Positions 18,267 to 25,102 of a stretch of DNA of 33,080 nt are shown here, one piece after another (position 1 is the first letter of the stretch; each line of letters starts with the position of its first letter). Location: positions 54,517 to 87,596 of the forward strand of contig DDWT01000005.1 in assembly GCA_002347365.1 (NCBI GenBank), written 5' to 3'. Origin of the DNA: Actinobacteria bacterium UBA2279. Lineage in GTDB: Bacteria; Actinomycetota; Coriobacteriia; Anaerosomatales; Anaerosomataceae. The notes below the pieces were generated by a model that saw only the letters and a program-made list of their open reading frames with translations, had not been told where the DNA came from and did no database searches. A program made the translations under genes and the position numbers.

Positions 18267-18607
18267 ATGCTGGTTTCGAGGAACTTGCGGCTCTACCAAC
18301 AGGTGTCTTGATCGGGATAGCGGTGCTCTACGCATTGCAGCTGGGCCTGGCGGTCTACGCGCTCATCGACCTATGGAAGACGCCGGTCGAGCGTATCCAG
18401 ATGGGCAAGAAGTGGGTCTGGGTACTGATCATCCTTTTCGTGAGCCTGATCGGCGCGATCATCTACCTGGTTGCCGGCAAGAAGCCCGTGCAGGTGGTGG
18501 ACCCGGTACGCCAGGCGACGCATGCAGAGGGTAACGGTGCCCGCTCCGATCGAGCTGCAGCCGCAGCGGACCTGCTGTACGGTTCCAAGGAGGATCAGTG
18601 GACGTGA
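18263..18607 (+). CDS. Small membrane protein with PLDc_N domain (YxlE-like)
   Basis: The 114-residue protein has two transmembrane helices, about 15-35 and 50-70. Between and around them is the PLDc_N pattern ALQLGLAVYALIDLWKTP, then KKWVWVLIILFVSLIGAIIYLVAG. The tail from about 75 is soluble and Ala-rich. In the Bacillus sigY operon a PLDc_N protein (YxlE) sits before an ABC ATPase (YxlF) and permease (YxlG), the same order as here, where it has been linked to negative regulation. The ATG overlaps the previous stop (ATGA) with GGGAGGAAG just upstream. The role in this organism is inferred from context only. Confidence 0.8.
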   Translation: MNAGFEELAALPTGVLIGIAVLYALQLGLAVYALIDLWKTPVERIQMGKKWVWVLIILFVSLIGAIIYLVAGKKPVQVVDPVRQATHAEGNGARSDRAAAAADLLYGSKEDQWT

Positions 18608-19533
18608 ACAACCCGGCGATCGAGATCACCGGACTGACGAAGGTGTACGGCGAGAACCGTGCACTGGATGGTGTGGACCTGACGGTCCCGCAGGGCTCGG
18701 TGTTCGGTTTCCTCGGCCCCAACGGCGCAGGCAAGACGACAACGTTGCGCGTACTCACGGGACTTGCCGAGCCCACGTCGGGAAGCGCGAAGATCCTCGG
18801 CCGTGACGTGACGAGCGCTGACAACGACGTTCGTGCGGATATCGGCTTCCTGCCGGACGTCCCCGGCTTCTACCCGTGGATGACGGCAGCCGAGTTCCTG
18901 CGCTTCGCGGGCGGGCTGTTCGGGCTTTCAGGGGACGCCCTCGAGACACGCGTCGAAGCGTTGCTCGGCCTCGCGGGTCTGACCGGCGTCAAGCAGAAGG
19001 TCGGCGGCTACTCGCGCGGCATGAAACAGCGTCTCGGTGTGGCTCAGGCGCTGATCAACTCGCCGAAGATCCTCATGCTCGATGAGCCCACCTCGGCGCT
19101 GGATCCTATCGGCCGCAAAGAGGTGCTCGACATGATCGGCGCCCTCGCTGGCCGCACCACCGTGTTCTTCAGCACCCATATCCTCTCCGACGTCGAGCGG
19201 GTGTGCGATACGGTCGCGATCCTGCATAAGGGTCAGATCCTGACCCAGGCGCCGATCGGAGAGCTCAAGGAGCGTTACGGCGCACAGAAACTCGTCTTGG
19301 AGGTCACCTCTCAGAGCGATTCACTGGCGACCTGGTTCACCTCGGCACCGTGGTGCTCGAGCGTCGAGCACACGAACGGTCGCGGACTCACCCTCACGGT
19401 GAGCGACATCGAGGCCGCGCGCGTCGCGGTGCCAGCCGAAGTGGCGGCGCGCGGCCTCGGCCTGATCCGCCTGGAAGCGGGCGAGGTCAGCCTCGAAGAA
19501 GTATTCGTCGACCTGGTGGGAGGTGAGCAGTGA
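18598..19533 (+). CDS. ABC transporter ATP-binding protein (YxlF/CcmA-like)
   Basis: This is the ATPase of an ABC-2 type exporter. The protein has 311 residues. Walker A is GPNGAGKT (40-47), the signature YSRGMKQRL begins at 138, and Walker B LMLDEPTSALDP has its Asp at 162; the switch histidine is in FFSTHILSD. A C-terminal extension of about 90 residues is typical of DrrA/YxlF/NatA ATPases. GTG 18598 was chosen because AAGGAGG lies four bases upstream; GTG 18604 is equally in frame and better spaced, so the start is uncertain by two residues. It overlaps the PLDc_N gene and the permease gene. Confidence 0.93.
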   Translation: MDVNNPAIEITGLTKVYGENRALDGVDLTVPQGSVFGFLGPNGAGKTTTLRVLTGLAEPTSGSAKILGRDVTSADNDVRADIGFLPDVPGFYPWMTAAEFLRFAGGLFGLSGDALETRVEALLGLAGLTGVKQKVGGYSRGMKQRLGVAQALINSPKILMLDEPTSALDPIGRKEVLDMIGALAGRTTVFFSTHILSDVERVCDTVAILHKGQILTQAPIGELKERYGAQKLVLEVTSQSDSLATWFTSAPWCSSVEHTNGRGLTLTVSDIEAARVAVPAEVAARGLGLIRLEAGEVSLEEVFVDLVGGEQ

Positions 19534-20297
19534 TGCGGGGTTTCGGATCGTTCCTGCGTAAGGAGTTCGTCGAGATCTTCAAGACATGGCGTCTGTGGGT
19601 GCTTCCGGGTATCGTGTTCTTCTTCGCCCTGAGCGGGCCCATCATCGCGCAGCTCACCCCCCAGCTGCTGGAGTCTGTGGCGGGTAGCCAGCCCGGTGTC
19701 GTCTTCCAGATACCGGACCCGACGTTCACCGACTCGTACCTGCAGTGGGCCAAGAACCTCGGCCAGATCGTGACGTTCGCGATCATCATCATCTACGGCG
19801 GGCTGGTCTCGGCGGAACGCAAGTCCGGGACGGCGATCTTGGTGCTCACCAAGCCGGTATCCCGGCCGGCTTTCGTCGTCGCCAAGTTCGTGAGCCAGGC
19901 CGTCATGCTGTGTGTGACAGTGGTCGTCGGTGCGCTGATGACCTGGGGAGTGACGTACGGCATCTTCGGCGAGGCCCCGATCGGTGTGCTTGCCGAGGTC
20001 ACGGGCTTGTACCTCGCCACGGCTGTGATGTTCCTGGCGATGATGACGCTCTTCTCAGTAATGGTGAACTCTCAAGCAGGTGCGGCGGGCCTTGGGCTCG
20101 GCTTCTTCCTCCTGGTGTCGATAGCCTCCTTGTGGGGGCCGGCACTCGAGTTCAGCCCCGCAGGGCTGATGAACGCACCCACCGAGCTGTTGGTCGATAG
20201 CGTCAGAGACCTCCTGTGGCCGCTTGTGACCACGGGCGCAGTCGCGGTGCTCTCGGTGGCGGGAGGCGCGTTCGCCTTCACTCGCAAGGAGCTGTAG
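19533..20297 (+). CDS. ABC-2 type transporter permease
   Basis: The 254-residue integral membrane protein has about six hydrophobic segments. The first is LWVLPGIVFFFALSGPIIA (about 21-39). A cytoplasmic stretch SAERKSGTAILVLTKPVSRPAFVVAKF (about 92-118) matches the coupling region of ABC-2 permeases. The last helix ends just before the terminal basic RKEL. It pairs with the ATPase gene, which it overlaps as TGATG; GGAGG lies 9 bases upstream of ATG, and a GTG directly before the ATG is an alternative start. The exported substrate is unknown; relatives export antimicrobial peptides, lipids or ions. A hairpin terminator follows within 30 bases. Confidence 0.9.
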   Translation: MRGFGSFLRKEFVEIFKTWRLWVLPGIVFFFALSGPIIAQLTPQLLESVAGSQPGVVFQIPDPTFTDSYLQWAKNLGQIVTFAIIIIYGGLVSAERKSGTAILVLTKPVSRPAFVVAKFVSQAVMLCVTVVVGALMTWGVTYGIFGEAPIGVLAEVTGLYLATAVMFLAMMTLFSVMVNSQAGAAGLGLGFFLLVSIASLWGPALEFSPAGLMNAPTELLVDSVRDLLWPLVTTGAVAVLSVAGGAFAFTRKEL

Positions 20298-20322
20298 CGT
20301 CTGTTCGAATACGCAGAATAAG

Positions 20323-20354
20323 AAGGGGTGGCCTCTGGACGGAGGACACCCCTT
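20323..20354. terminator. Hairpin terminator between convergent genes
   Basis: AAGGGGTG (20323-20330) pairs with CACCCCTT (20347-20354), and CCTC (20332-20335) with GAGG (20342-20345) around a 6-base loop, with one mismatch. Read on the minus strand the stem is followed by a T-rich tract (TTCTTATTCT), so it should terminate the rubrerythrin gene well. For the plus-strand ABC operon there is no T-run, so termination may be weaker. Confidence 0.75.
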
Positions 20355-20375
20355 CACTACGTTCGCGAGGTCGTG

Positions 20376-20906
20376 CTAGATGTAGCCTTTGGCGAGATCG
20401 TCGAGCACGATATGGTCGGCCTCCACGGCGCTGACAGCCTCCCAGATCTCCCTGAGCCGGGAATCGGTAGCTCGGGCCGCGAACCCGGCGTAGAGCGCGG
20501 TGGCGCGGCCCTCACGCGCACGGGACTCTTCGATGTCGGTCTCCCACGAGCCGGTGGTCTCGCCCGGCGTCATGAGATCCGCGGGCTTTCCAACCTTGGC
20601 GAGCTTGCAGAATACCGAGCAGTGCTCTGCCTCCACCTTGGCGAGACGCTTGTACGCAGAGCGCAGGGTGTCGTTGTCCTTGCGCTCGGCCATGCCGAGG
20701 TAGAAGCGGGTGTTCGCGCGCTCGAGTTCGATGGAACTCTCAAGGTCGGCGCGTTCTGTCTCGGTGATCATGATGTCGTTCACGCCGACCGGATACGCTT
20801 CCGGCGCGATCATGAACTCCACATGCGCACCGCAGAACGGGCAGTTGGCCGGGGCCCCATAGCCGAGATACGTCTCTCCACAGATGCGGCAGCGGTACAT
20901 CTTCAT
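20376..20906 (-). CDS. Rubrerythrin-like protein with N-terminal rubredoxin-type domain
   Basis: Rubrerythrins reduce peroxide in anaerobes using a diiron centre fed by a rubredoxin-type iron. The protein has 176 residues. Residues 1-28 form a CxxC...CxxC metal knuckle (CRICGETYLGYGAPANCPFCG). From about 48 comes a four-helix ferritin-like domain with the metal ligands expected in ELERANTRFY, VEAEHCSVF, ESRAREGRATALY and VEADHIVL. The order (rubredoxin part first) is that of 'reverse' rubrerythrins. The start (complement of 20904-20906) has AAAGGA seven bases upstream. It is 27 bases downstream of the DJ-1-like gene, and the two are probably one transcript for oxidative stress. Confidence 0.87.
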   Translation of the reverse strand: MKMYRCRICGETYLGYGAPANCPFCGAHVEFMIAPEAYPVGVNDIMITETERADLESSIELERANTRFYLGMAERKDNDTLRSAYKRLAKVEAEHCSVFCKLAKVGKPADLMTPGETTGSWETDIEESRAREGRATALYAGFAARATDSRLREIWEAVSAVEADHIVLDDLAKGYI

Positions 20907-20933
20907 GCATGCGTCCTTTCGTCGGTGGGAATC

Positions 20934-21446
20934 TTACGGGAGGCCGAGCACGTCTGCGATAGCCATCCCGAAATCGCGGGCCGCAGCCGGGCCGTTGCCG
21001 GTGATGATCGCACCGTCCAGCTCTACGGGGGCACCGGTCCAGATGGCACCGTGGGCGCGGATATCATCTTCCTCGCTGGAGAACGCTGTGGCCCGTACAC
21101 CTTCGAGGAGTCCTGCGTGGGCGAGTATCGAGGGAGCGATGCAGATCGCCGCGATGACCTTGCCGTTCTCATGCATCGTGCGGGCAAGACGATGGGCATC
21201 GAGGTCGTCGAAGTAGATGTGGGCGCCGGCGCCGCCAACGAACAAGATCGCCTCGTAGTCGGAAGCCTCCGCCTCCACCAGGGCGATGTCGGCCCGGGCC
21301 ATCATGCCCAGCTTTCCCCGGCAGGGACCCGGAGCGACGCTCGCGGTGACCACGTGTGCGCCGCGACCCTCCAGTATCTCTTTGGGCTTGGCGTACTCCT
21401 CATCCCGGAACTGGTCGGGAGCGATGACCATCAGGACTGACTTCAC
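20934..21446 (-). CDS. DJ-1/PfpI family protein
   Basis: The family includes cysteine-dependent stress proteins (DJ-1, PfpI, YhbO); the activity of most members is unsettled. From GTG (complement of 21444-21446) the protein has 170 residues and opens with the first strand VLMVIAPDQF. The start was chosen because GAGGAG lies six bases upstream; the frame is open further but only across the promoter. The predicted nucleophile is the Cys of VIAAICIAPSILAHAG at the nucleophile elbow; the following residue is Ile rather than the His of classical PfpI proteases, closer to the DJ-1-like group. FVGGAGAH and ITGNGPAAARDFG are the other conserved loops. Confidence 0.88.
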   Translation of the reverse strand: MKSVLMVIAPDQFRDEEYAKPKEILEGRGAHVVTASVAPGPCRGKLGMMARADIALVEAEASDYEAILFVGGAGAHIYFDDLDAHRLARTMHENGKVIAAICIAPSILAHAGLLEGVRATAFSSEEDDIRAHGAIWTGAPVELDGAIITGNGPAAARDFGMAIADVLGLP

Positions 21447-21483
21447 GATGCACTCCTCGGTGAGCCGATGTTCCCCATGTTCG

Positions 21484-21541
21484 ACTATACCCGAGCGCGC
21501 GTCTTCGGACGGAGGTATCGCACCTCCGTACCGTCTATACT
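21484..21541. promoter_or_regulatory. Divergent promoter region with central inverted repeat
   Basis: A -10-like TATACT (21536-21541, plus strand) serves the HD-GYP gene, and TATAGT on the minus strand (21489-21484) serves the DJ-1/rubrerythrin pair; each matches 5/6. Neither has a recognisable -35. Between them ACGGAGGT (21509-21516) and ACCTCCGT (21522-21529) form a perfect 8-bp inverted repeat with a 5-base spacer, covering the plus-strand -35 position. It is a candidate regulator site acting on both genes. Confidence 0.5.
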
Positions 21542-21588
21542 GTGCGAGTGGTGCTGCAACAGGGTTTCTCACGGAAAGCGGGTTACCA

Positions 21589-23745
21589 TTGGGCATTCGG
21601 TGGGGCACGGGGAAACACGCCGGATACGTCGTCGGTACGACGGCCGCGTTGGTCATCGGCGTGATCGCGTTGTCTCAGTCCGTGATACCTGCGACATCCG
21701 ACCGCTACGTGATCGAGCAGATCCTGTTCTTGGTCATCGTTCTTGCGGCCTCCGCCATCTCGAGTGTGCTCGCCGTGCGTCGACCGGCTGCTGAGGCCAG
21801 GGTCTGGCTACTCATCTTAGCTGCAACGATCTGTGTCCTCATCAGTCAGTCGTACTGGACGTGGTACTTCATCGCCGTAGGGTCTTCTCCACAGCCACTC
21901 TCGGTGACCAACGTGTTCGATCTGCTCGGATTCATCCTGCTCGCGGCGCTGCTCTATAGCCTGATGCCTCTGCCGAAGCCCCGCACCTCGCGATGGGAGC
22001 TGTTTATCGACTCCGCGGGAGTGTTCTTCGTGGCGACTGTGATCGTGTACACCTTCATCGTCGCGCCATGGTTCGATGGGATCGCGGGCGCGACGGGTTG
22101 GGCAGCGATTCTCGGTTCGGTGTATCCGGTGTTCGGCGTGTACCTGTTGACGGGCACGATCATGCGTCTGCTCGGTCCCCGCATCGCACTGTGGAGCACC
22201 TGGGAACACCTGATCGGGTGGAGCATGCTCTGCATCGCTGCAGGCATGTTGCTGTGGCCTGTAGGACACGGCCAGATGCTGCGCGGCGCGCAGGCTTCCT
22301 CCACGGCGGTCGACCTGTTGTGGGCGCTCGGTGTCTTTCTAGTGTTCAGTGCTGCAGTGTATCGACTTGACTCTGTAGAGCCGTGGTCGGTCGGACCGCT
22401 GCCTGTGGCCAATCCCGCTGCGGTCACGGTGTCTCGCTTCCTGATCCCGGTCCTGTATTTCGCCACTGGCGTCGCCCTTGTGCTTGAGACCGTGTCCGCG
22501 GACTCGCCGGTCCCCCGGGACGTCTCCGGAGGGCTTGCCGCCGCAGTGGCGCTTCTGTTCGTGGTGCGAATGCTCTTGCTGGCGATGGAATCTCGCGAGT
22601 TGCTCGAACTTGCACGAACTGACCAGCTGACCGGAGTCGGCGATAGGCGAGCGTTCGTGGAAGCGCTCGAATCGGCCGTGACCACGGGGACCCGTTACGG
22701 CACCGCCTTGAGTGTCGCGGTGATCGACATCGATCGGATGAAGCGATTCACGGAGGTCCACGGCAGGGAGGAAGCAGAGTGCCTGATCAGGGATATCGCC
22801 GAGCTTGCCCGCGATGTGTGCGGAACGACGGGGTCGGTATACCGGGTGGGCACCGACGGTTTCGCGCTCATGTTGCAGGGGCTGCGTAGCTGCGAGGCTG
22901 AGAGCGTCGTCAAGGGTCTGCGGGCGAGCTACAGCAGCAGAAGCAACGACGGGAGGACGCCGGTCACCCTCTCGGCGGGAGTAGCCACGTTCCCGGACGA
23001 CGCAGTGTCTGCCGAGCTGCTTATCGCTCGTGCCGAGACGGCGTTATGGTGGGCGAAGGCCAACGGACGCGACAGGGTGGTCATCTCTGACGACAAGGTC
23101 GAGGCGTCCGGCCGGATCGCAGAGTCCCGTCGCGGCGTGGGGCACGACTCGCAAGCGTGCCTGGGCACGCTTGCCGTTTCCGTCGATATGCGATGCGAGT
23201 GTACCCGGGATCATTCGTCGCGCGTCGCCCACCTGACTGCCATGCTCGGCACCGAGCTCGGGCTGGACAGTGCCCGGATGGCGACCCTGAAGACCGCGGC
23301 ACTACTGCACGATGTCGGCGTGATCGGTGTGCCCGAGTCGATACTGCTGCACAAAGGGTCACTGACCCACGAGCAGTGGAACAGCGTCCGAGAGCATCCC
23401 GTGCTCGGCCAGCGCATCATTGCGGCTGCCAGTATCGACGACCCGGCGCGCATCGTTCGCTGGCATCACGAGCGGTGGGACGGTACCGGGTACCCCGACG
23501 GGCTCAGCGGCGCCGAAGTGCCGCTCGAAGCCAGGGTGTTGGCGATATGTGAAGCCTTCGACGCGATGATCTCTGACCGGCCGTATCGAAGTGCGCTGTC
23601 GGTTGCTGCTGCGCTCCAGCAGATCGACCTGGGCGTGAGCACGCAATTCGACCCGGTCATCGCCGAGACCTTCATCCAGATGGTCAGCCGTGACGAGTTT
23701 CGCAGTCCGACCTCCGAGGCCCTCGACCGGCTCTTCCGCGCGTAG
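21589..23745 (+). CDS. Membrane GGDEF-HD-GYP protein, degenerate GGDEF and intact HD-GYP
   Basis: HD-GYP domains hydrolyse cyclic di-GMP. The N-terminal 335 residues contain about nine or ten hydrophobic helices and no recognised sensor domain. The GGDEF domain starts at residue 342 (TDQLTGVGDRRAF), but the signature is GTDGF (421-425) instead of GGDEF, so cyclase activity is unlikely. The HD-GYP domain (about 525-700) is complete: HD at 574-575, HHERWDGTGYPDG with GYP at 634-636, and AFDAMISDRPYR. It should therefore be a phosphodiesterase, perhaps with GTP binding by the GGDEF part. A TTG at 21589 is the most likely start (GGAAAG about 10 bases upstream, just after a -10-like TATACT); the frame is open to 21286, but that part overlaps the opposite gene. 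Confidence 0.85.
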   Translation: MGIRWGTGKHAGYVVGTTAALVIGVIALSQSVIPATSDRYVIEQILFLVIVLAASAISSVLAVRRPAAEARVWLLILAATICVLISQSYWTWYFIAVGSSPQPLSVTNVFDLLGFILLAALLYSLMPLPKPRTSRWELFIDSAGVFFVATVIVYTFIVAPWFDGIAGATGWAAILGSVYPVFGVYLLTGTIMRLLGPRIALWSTWEHLIGWSMLCIAAGMLLWPVGHGQMLRGAQASSTAVDLLWALGVFLVFSAAVYRLDSVEPWSVGPLPVANPAAVTVSRFLIPVLYFATGVALVLETVSADSPVPRDVSGGLAAAVALLFVVRMLLLAMESRELLELARTDQLTGVGDRRAFVEALESAVTTGTRYGTALSVAVIDIDRMKRFTEVHGREEAECLIRDIAELARDVCGTTGSVYRVGTDGFALMLQGLRSCEAESVVKGLRASYSSRSNDGRTPVTLSAGVATFPDDAVSAELLIARAETALWWAKANGRDRVVISDDKVEASGRIAESRRGVGHDSQACLGTLAVSVDMRCECTRDHSSRVAHLTAMLGTELGLDSARMATLKTAALLHDVGVIGVPESILLHKGSLTHEQWNSVREHPVLGQRIIAAASIDDPARIVRWHHERWDGTGYPDGLSGAEVPLEARVLAICEAFDAMISDRPYRSALSVAAALQQIDLGVSTQFDPVIAETFIQMVSRDEFRSPTSEALDRLFRA

Positions 23746-23748
23746 AGG

Positions 23749-24987
23749 CTACTCCTCGTGGTCCTCGCCGAGGAGAGTGCCGGGCACGTACGCCTCGGCA
23801 GCGGCACGGTCTGTCTGCCACAACTCGACCCACGCGCGAGCCTCGCCAGGGGAGACGCCGTAGATGGTGCTGGCGTCTTTGAGTGCGAGCGTCTGGTCGA
23901 CTGCCGGAATCCCGAAGATGTCGGTGATCGTCTCGGCGGGTATGCCGGTAGCTTCGGTGATCTCCTTCCAGGTGGTCGAGCCGCGGATCAGAGCGGTGTC
24001 CACAACCACGCCTCCGTCGCTGCTGTTCTCGCCGGTGGGGACGCCGGCTTCCTGGGCCAGCGACGGCATCGTGATGCTGAAGCCCCCGGTCGCGCTGCCA
24101 AGCAAGACCACGAAGGTGAAGATCGCCACGACCGCGCCGGTGACTGCGAGCGGGGAAAGTCGCTTGCCGCCCTTGGTGCTGACTTCGAGTGTGTCTTTGA
24201 CAGGACACGCTGTCACACATTCGTTGCAGTCGATGCATTCTGCGCTGTTGATGACTTCCGCCGAGGAGACCTCGATGTTGACCGGGCACGCGTGGTCACA
24301 CAGCTTGCAGTCGATGCAGGTCTCGGCGTTGCGGCGCACTTTGAAGAGGCTGAATCTCGATATGAGGCCGAGGAACGCGCCCATCGGGCATGCGTACTTG
24401 CAGAAGAAGCGGTCGTAGAGCATCGATCCGACGAGCGATGCCGCCAGCACGCCGAAGCCGAACGCGTACTCGGCGACTTCGGCAGACGTGAGGTGCATGT
24501 AGGCGACCCAGGGGTCGTATGCGCGGATGACGAGCGTGCTGGTCGCCCAGGTGATCGAGAGGAAGCCGAGCAAGACGCCGTACTTGAGGAAGCGCGCGAC
24601 ACGGTCGACGGGGGCAGGGATGGTCAGGCGCTTGCCGCGCATGAGCTTGCGGCCGAGGCCCCCGAAGCCTTCCTGCAGAGCACCCAGTGGGCAGATCTGG
24701 CCGCAGAACGAGCGGCGGAACACGACGGCTGTGCCGAGCACCGCAGCGAGCAAAACGACGCTCGACATGGCGATCTTGCGGATGATGGTCCCGTTGACGA
24801 ACAGCGATGCGAGCGTTTCGAGTCCGCCGAAGGGGCACAGTGCGTCGACACCCTGGGGCTTTCCGATGGCGAGCGCCTGATGCAGGTAGCCGATCACCGT
24901 GATTCCCACGAGCACTACTGCAAGCACACTCCAGCGAACGATGCGGGCGGTAGTGCGCGGGCCTTTGGGTGATCTCTCTATCGCCAC
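23749..24987 (-). CDS. NapH/CcoG-like membrane polyferredoxin (4Fe-4S)
   Basis: The 412-residue membrane protein carries electrons to or from periplasmic or quinone partners in related systems. It has a first helix at about 13-32 and further helices to about 200, with the NapH-type motifs FCGQICPLGALQ and FFCKYACPMGAFLG. Two classical [4Fe-4S] motifs follow: CIDCKLCDHACP and CIDCNECVTACP. After a last helix (SPLAVTGAVVAIFTFVVLLGSA) a C-terminal region has two helical half-repeats (WKEITEATGIPAETITDIFGIP; LALKDASTIYGVSPGEARAWVELW). GTG at 24987 is preferred because GGAGG lies five bases upstream; the ATG ten codons earlier (25017) lacks a ribosome site. The partner enzyme is not in the window. 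Confidence 0.87.
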   Translation of the reverse strand: MAIERSPKGPRTTARIVRWSVLAVVLVGITVIGYLHQALAIGKPQGVDALCPFGGLETLASLFVNGTIIRKIAMSSVVLLAAVLGTAVVFRRSFCGQICPLGALQEGFGGLGRKLMRGKRLTIPAPVDRVARFLKYGVLLGFLSITWATSTLVIRAYDPWVAYMHLTSAEVAEYAFGFGVLAASLVGSMLYDRFFCKYACPMGAFLGLISRFSLFKVRRNAETCIDCKLCDHACPVNIEVSSAEVINSAECIDCNECVTACPVKDTLEVSTKGGKRLSPLAVTGAVVAIFTFVVLLGSATGGFSITMPSLAQEAGVPTGENSSDGGVVVDTALIRGSTTWKEITEATGIPAETITDIFGIPAVDQTLALKDASTIYGVSPGEARAWVELWQTDRAAAEAYVPGTLLGEDHEE

Positions 24988-25055
24988 AGGTACCTCCGGT
25001 TCGGTGACATCGTGCATACGCTAACAAACTGTGTGTGGCGAGTCTCCTTGCGGGG

Positions 25056-25095
25056 GGTGAATGGGTTGCGAACGGGATGTGAAGCTTGTGTGAAG
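25056..25095 (-). promoter_or_regulatory. Four 11-bp-phased direct repeats (PHO-box-like operator)
   Basis: Read on the plus strand, GGTGAAT (25056-25062), TGCGAAC (25067-25073), TGTGAAG (25078-25084) and TGTGAAG (25089-25095) repeat exactly every 11 bp, separated by four variable bases. On the minus strand the units read NTTCRCM, close to the GTTCACC unit of actinobacterial PhoP boxes. Such phased repeats are typical sites of OmpR/PhoB-family dimers. The array lies 69-108 bases upstream of the polyferredoxin start, the only gene it could control. Confidence 0.65.
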
Positions 25096-25102
25096 ACTGC
25101 GT

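Noticed and set aside
21286..21588. N-terminal extension of the HD-GYP protein upstream of TTG 21589
   Set aside because: It runs through the DJ-1 gene and the divergent promoters and has low-complexity shadow composition.
23746..23748. Terminator between the convergent HD-GYP and polyferredoxin genes
   Set aside because: Only three bases separate the stops and no hairpin with a T-run was found; the same holds at 27656-27658.
24988..25017. ATG start for the polyferredoxin ten codons upstream
   Set aside because: There is no ribosome site before it, while GTG 24987 has GGAGG at ideal spacing.
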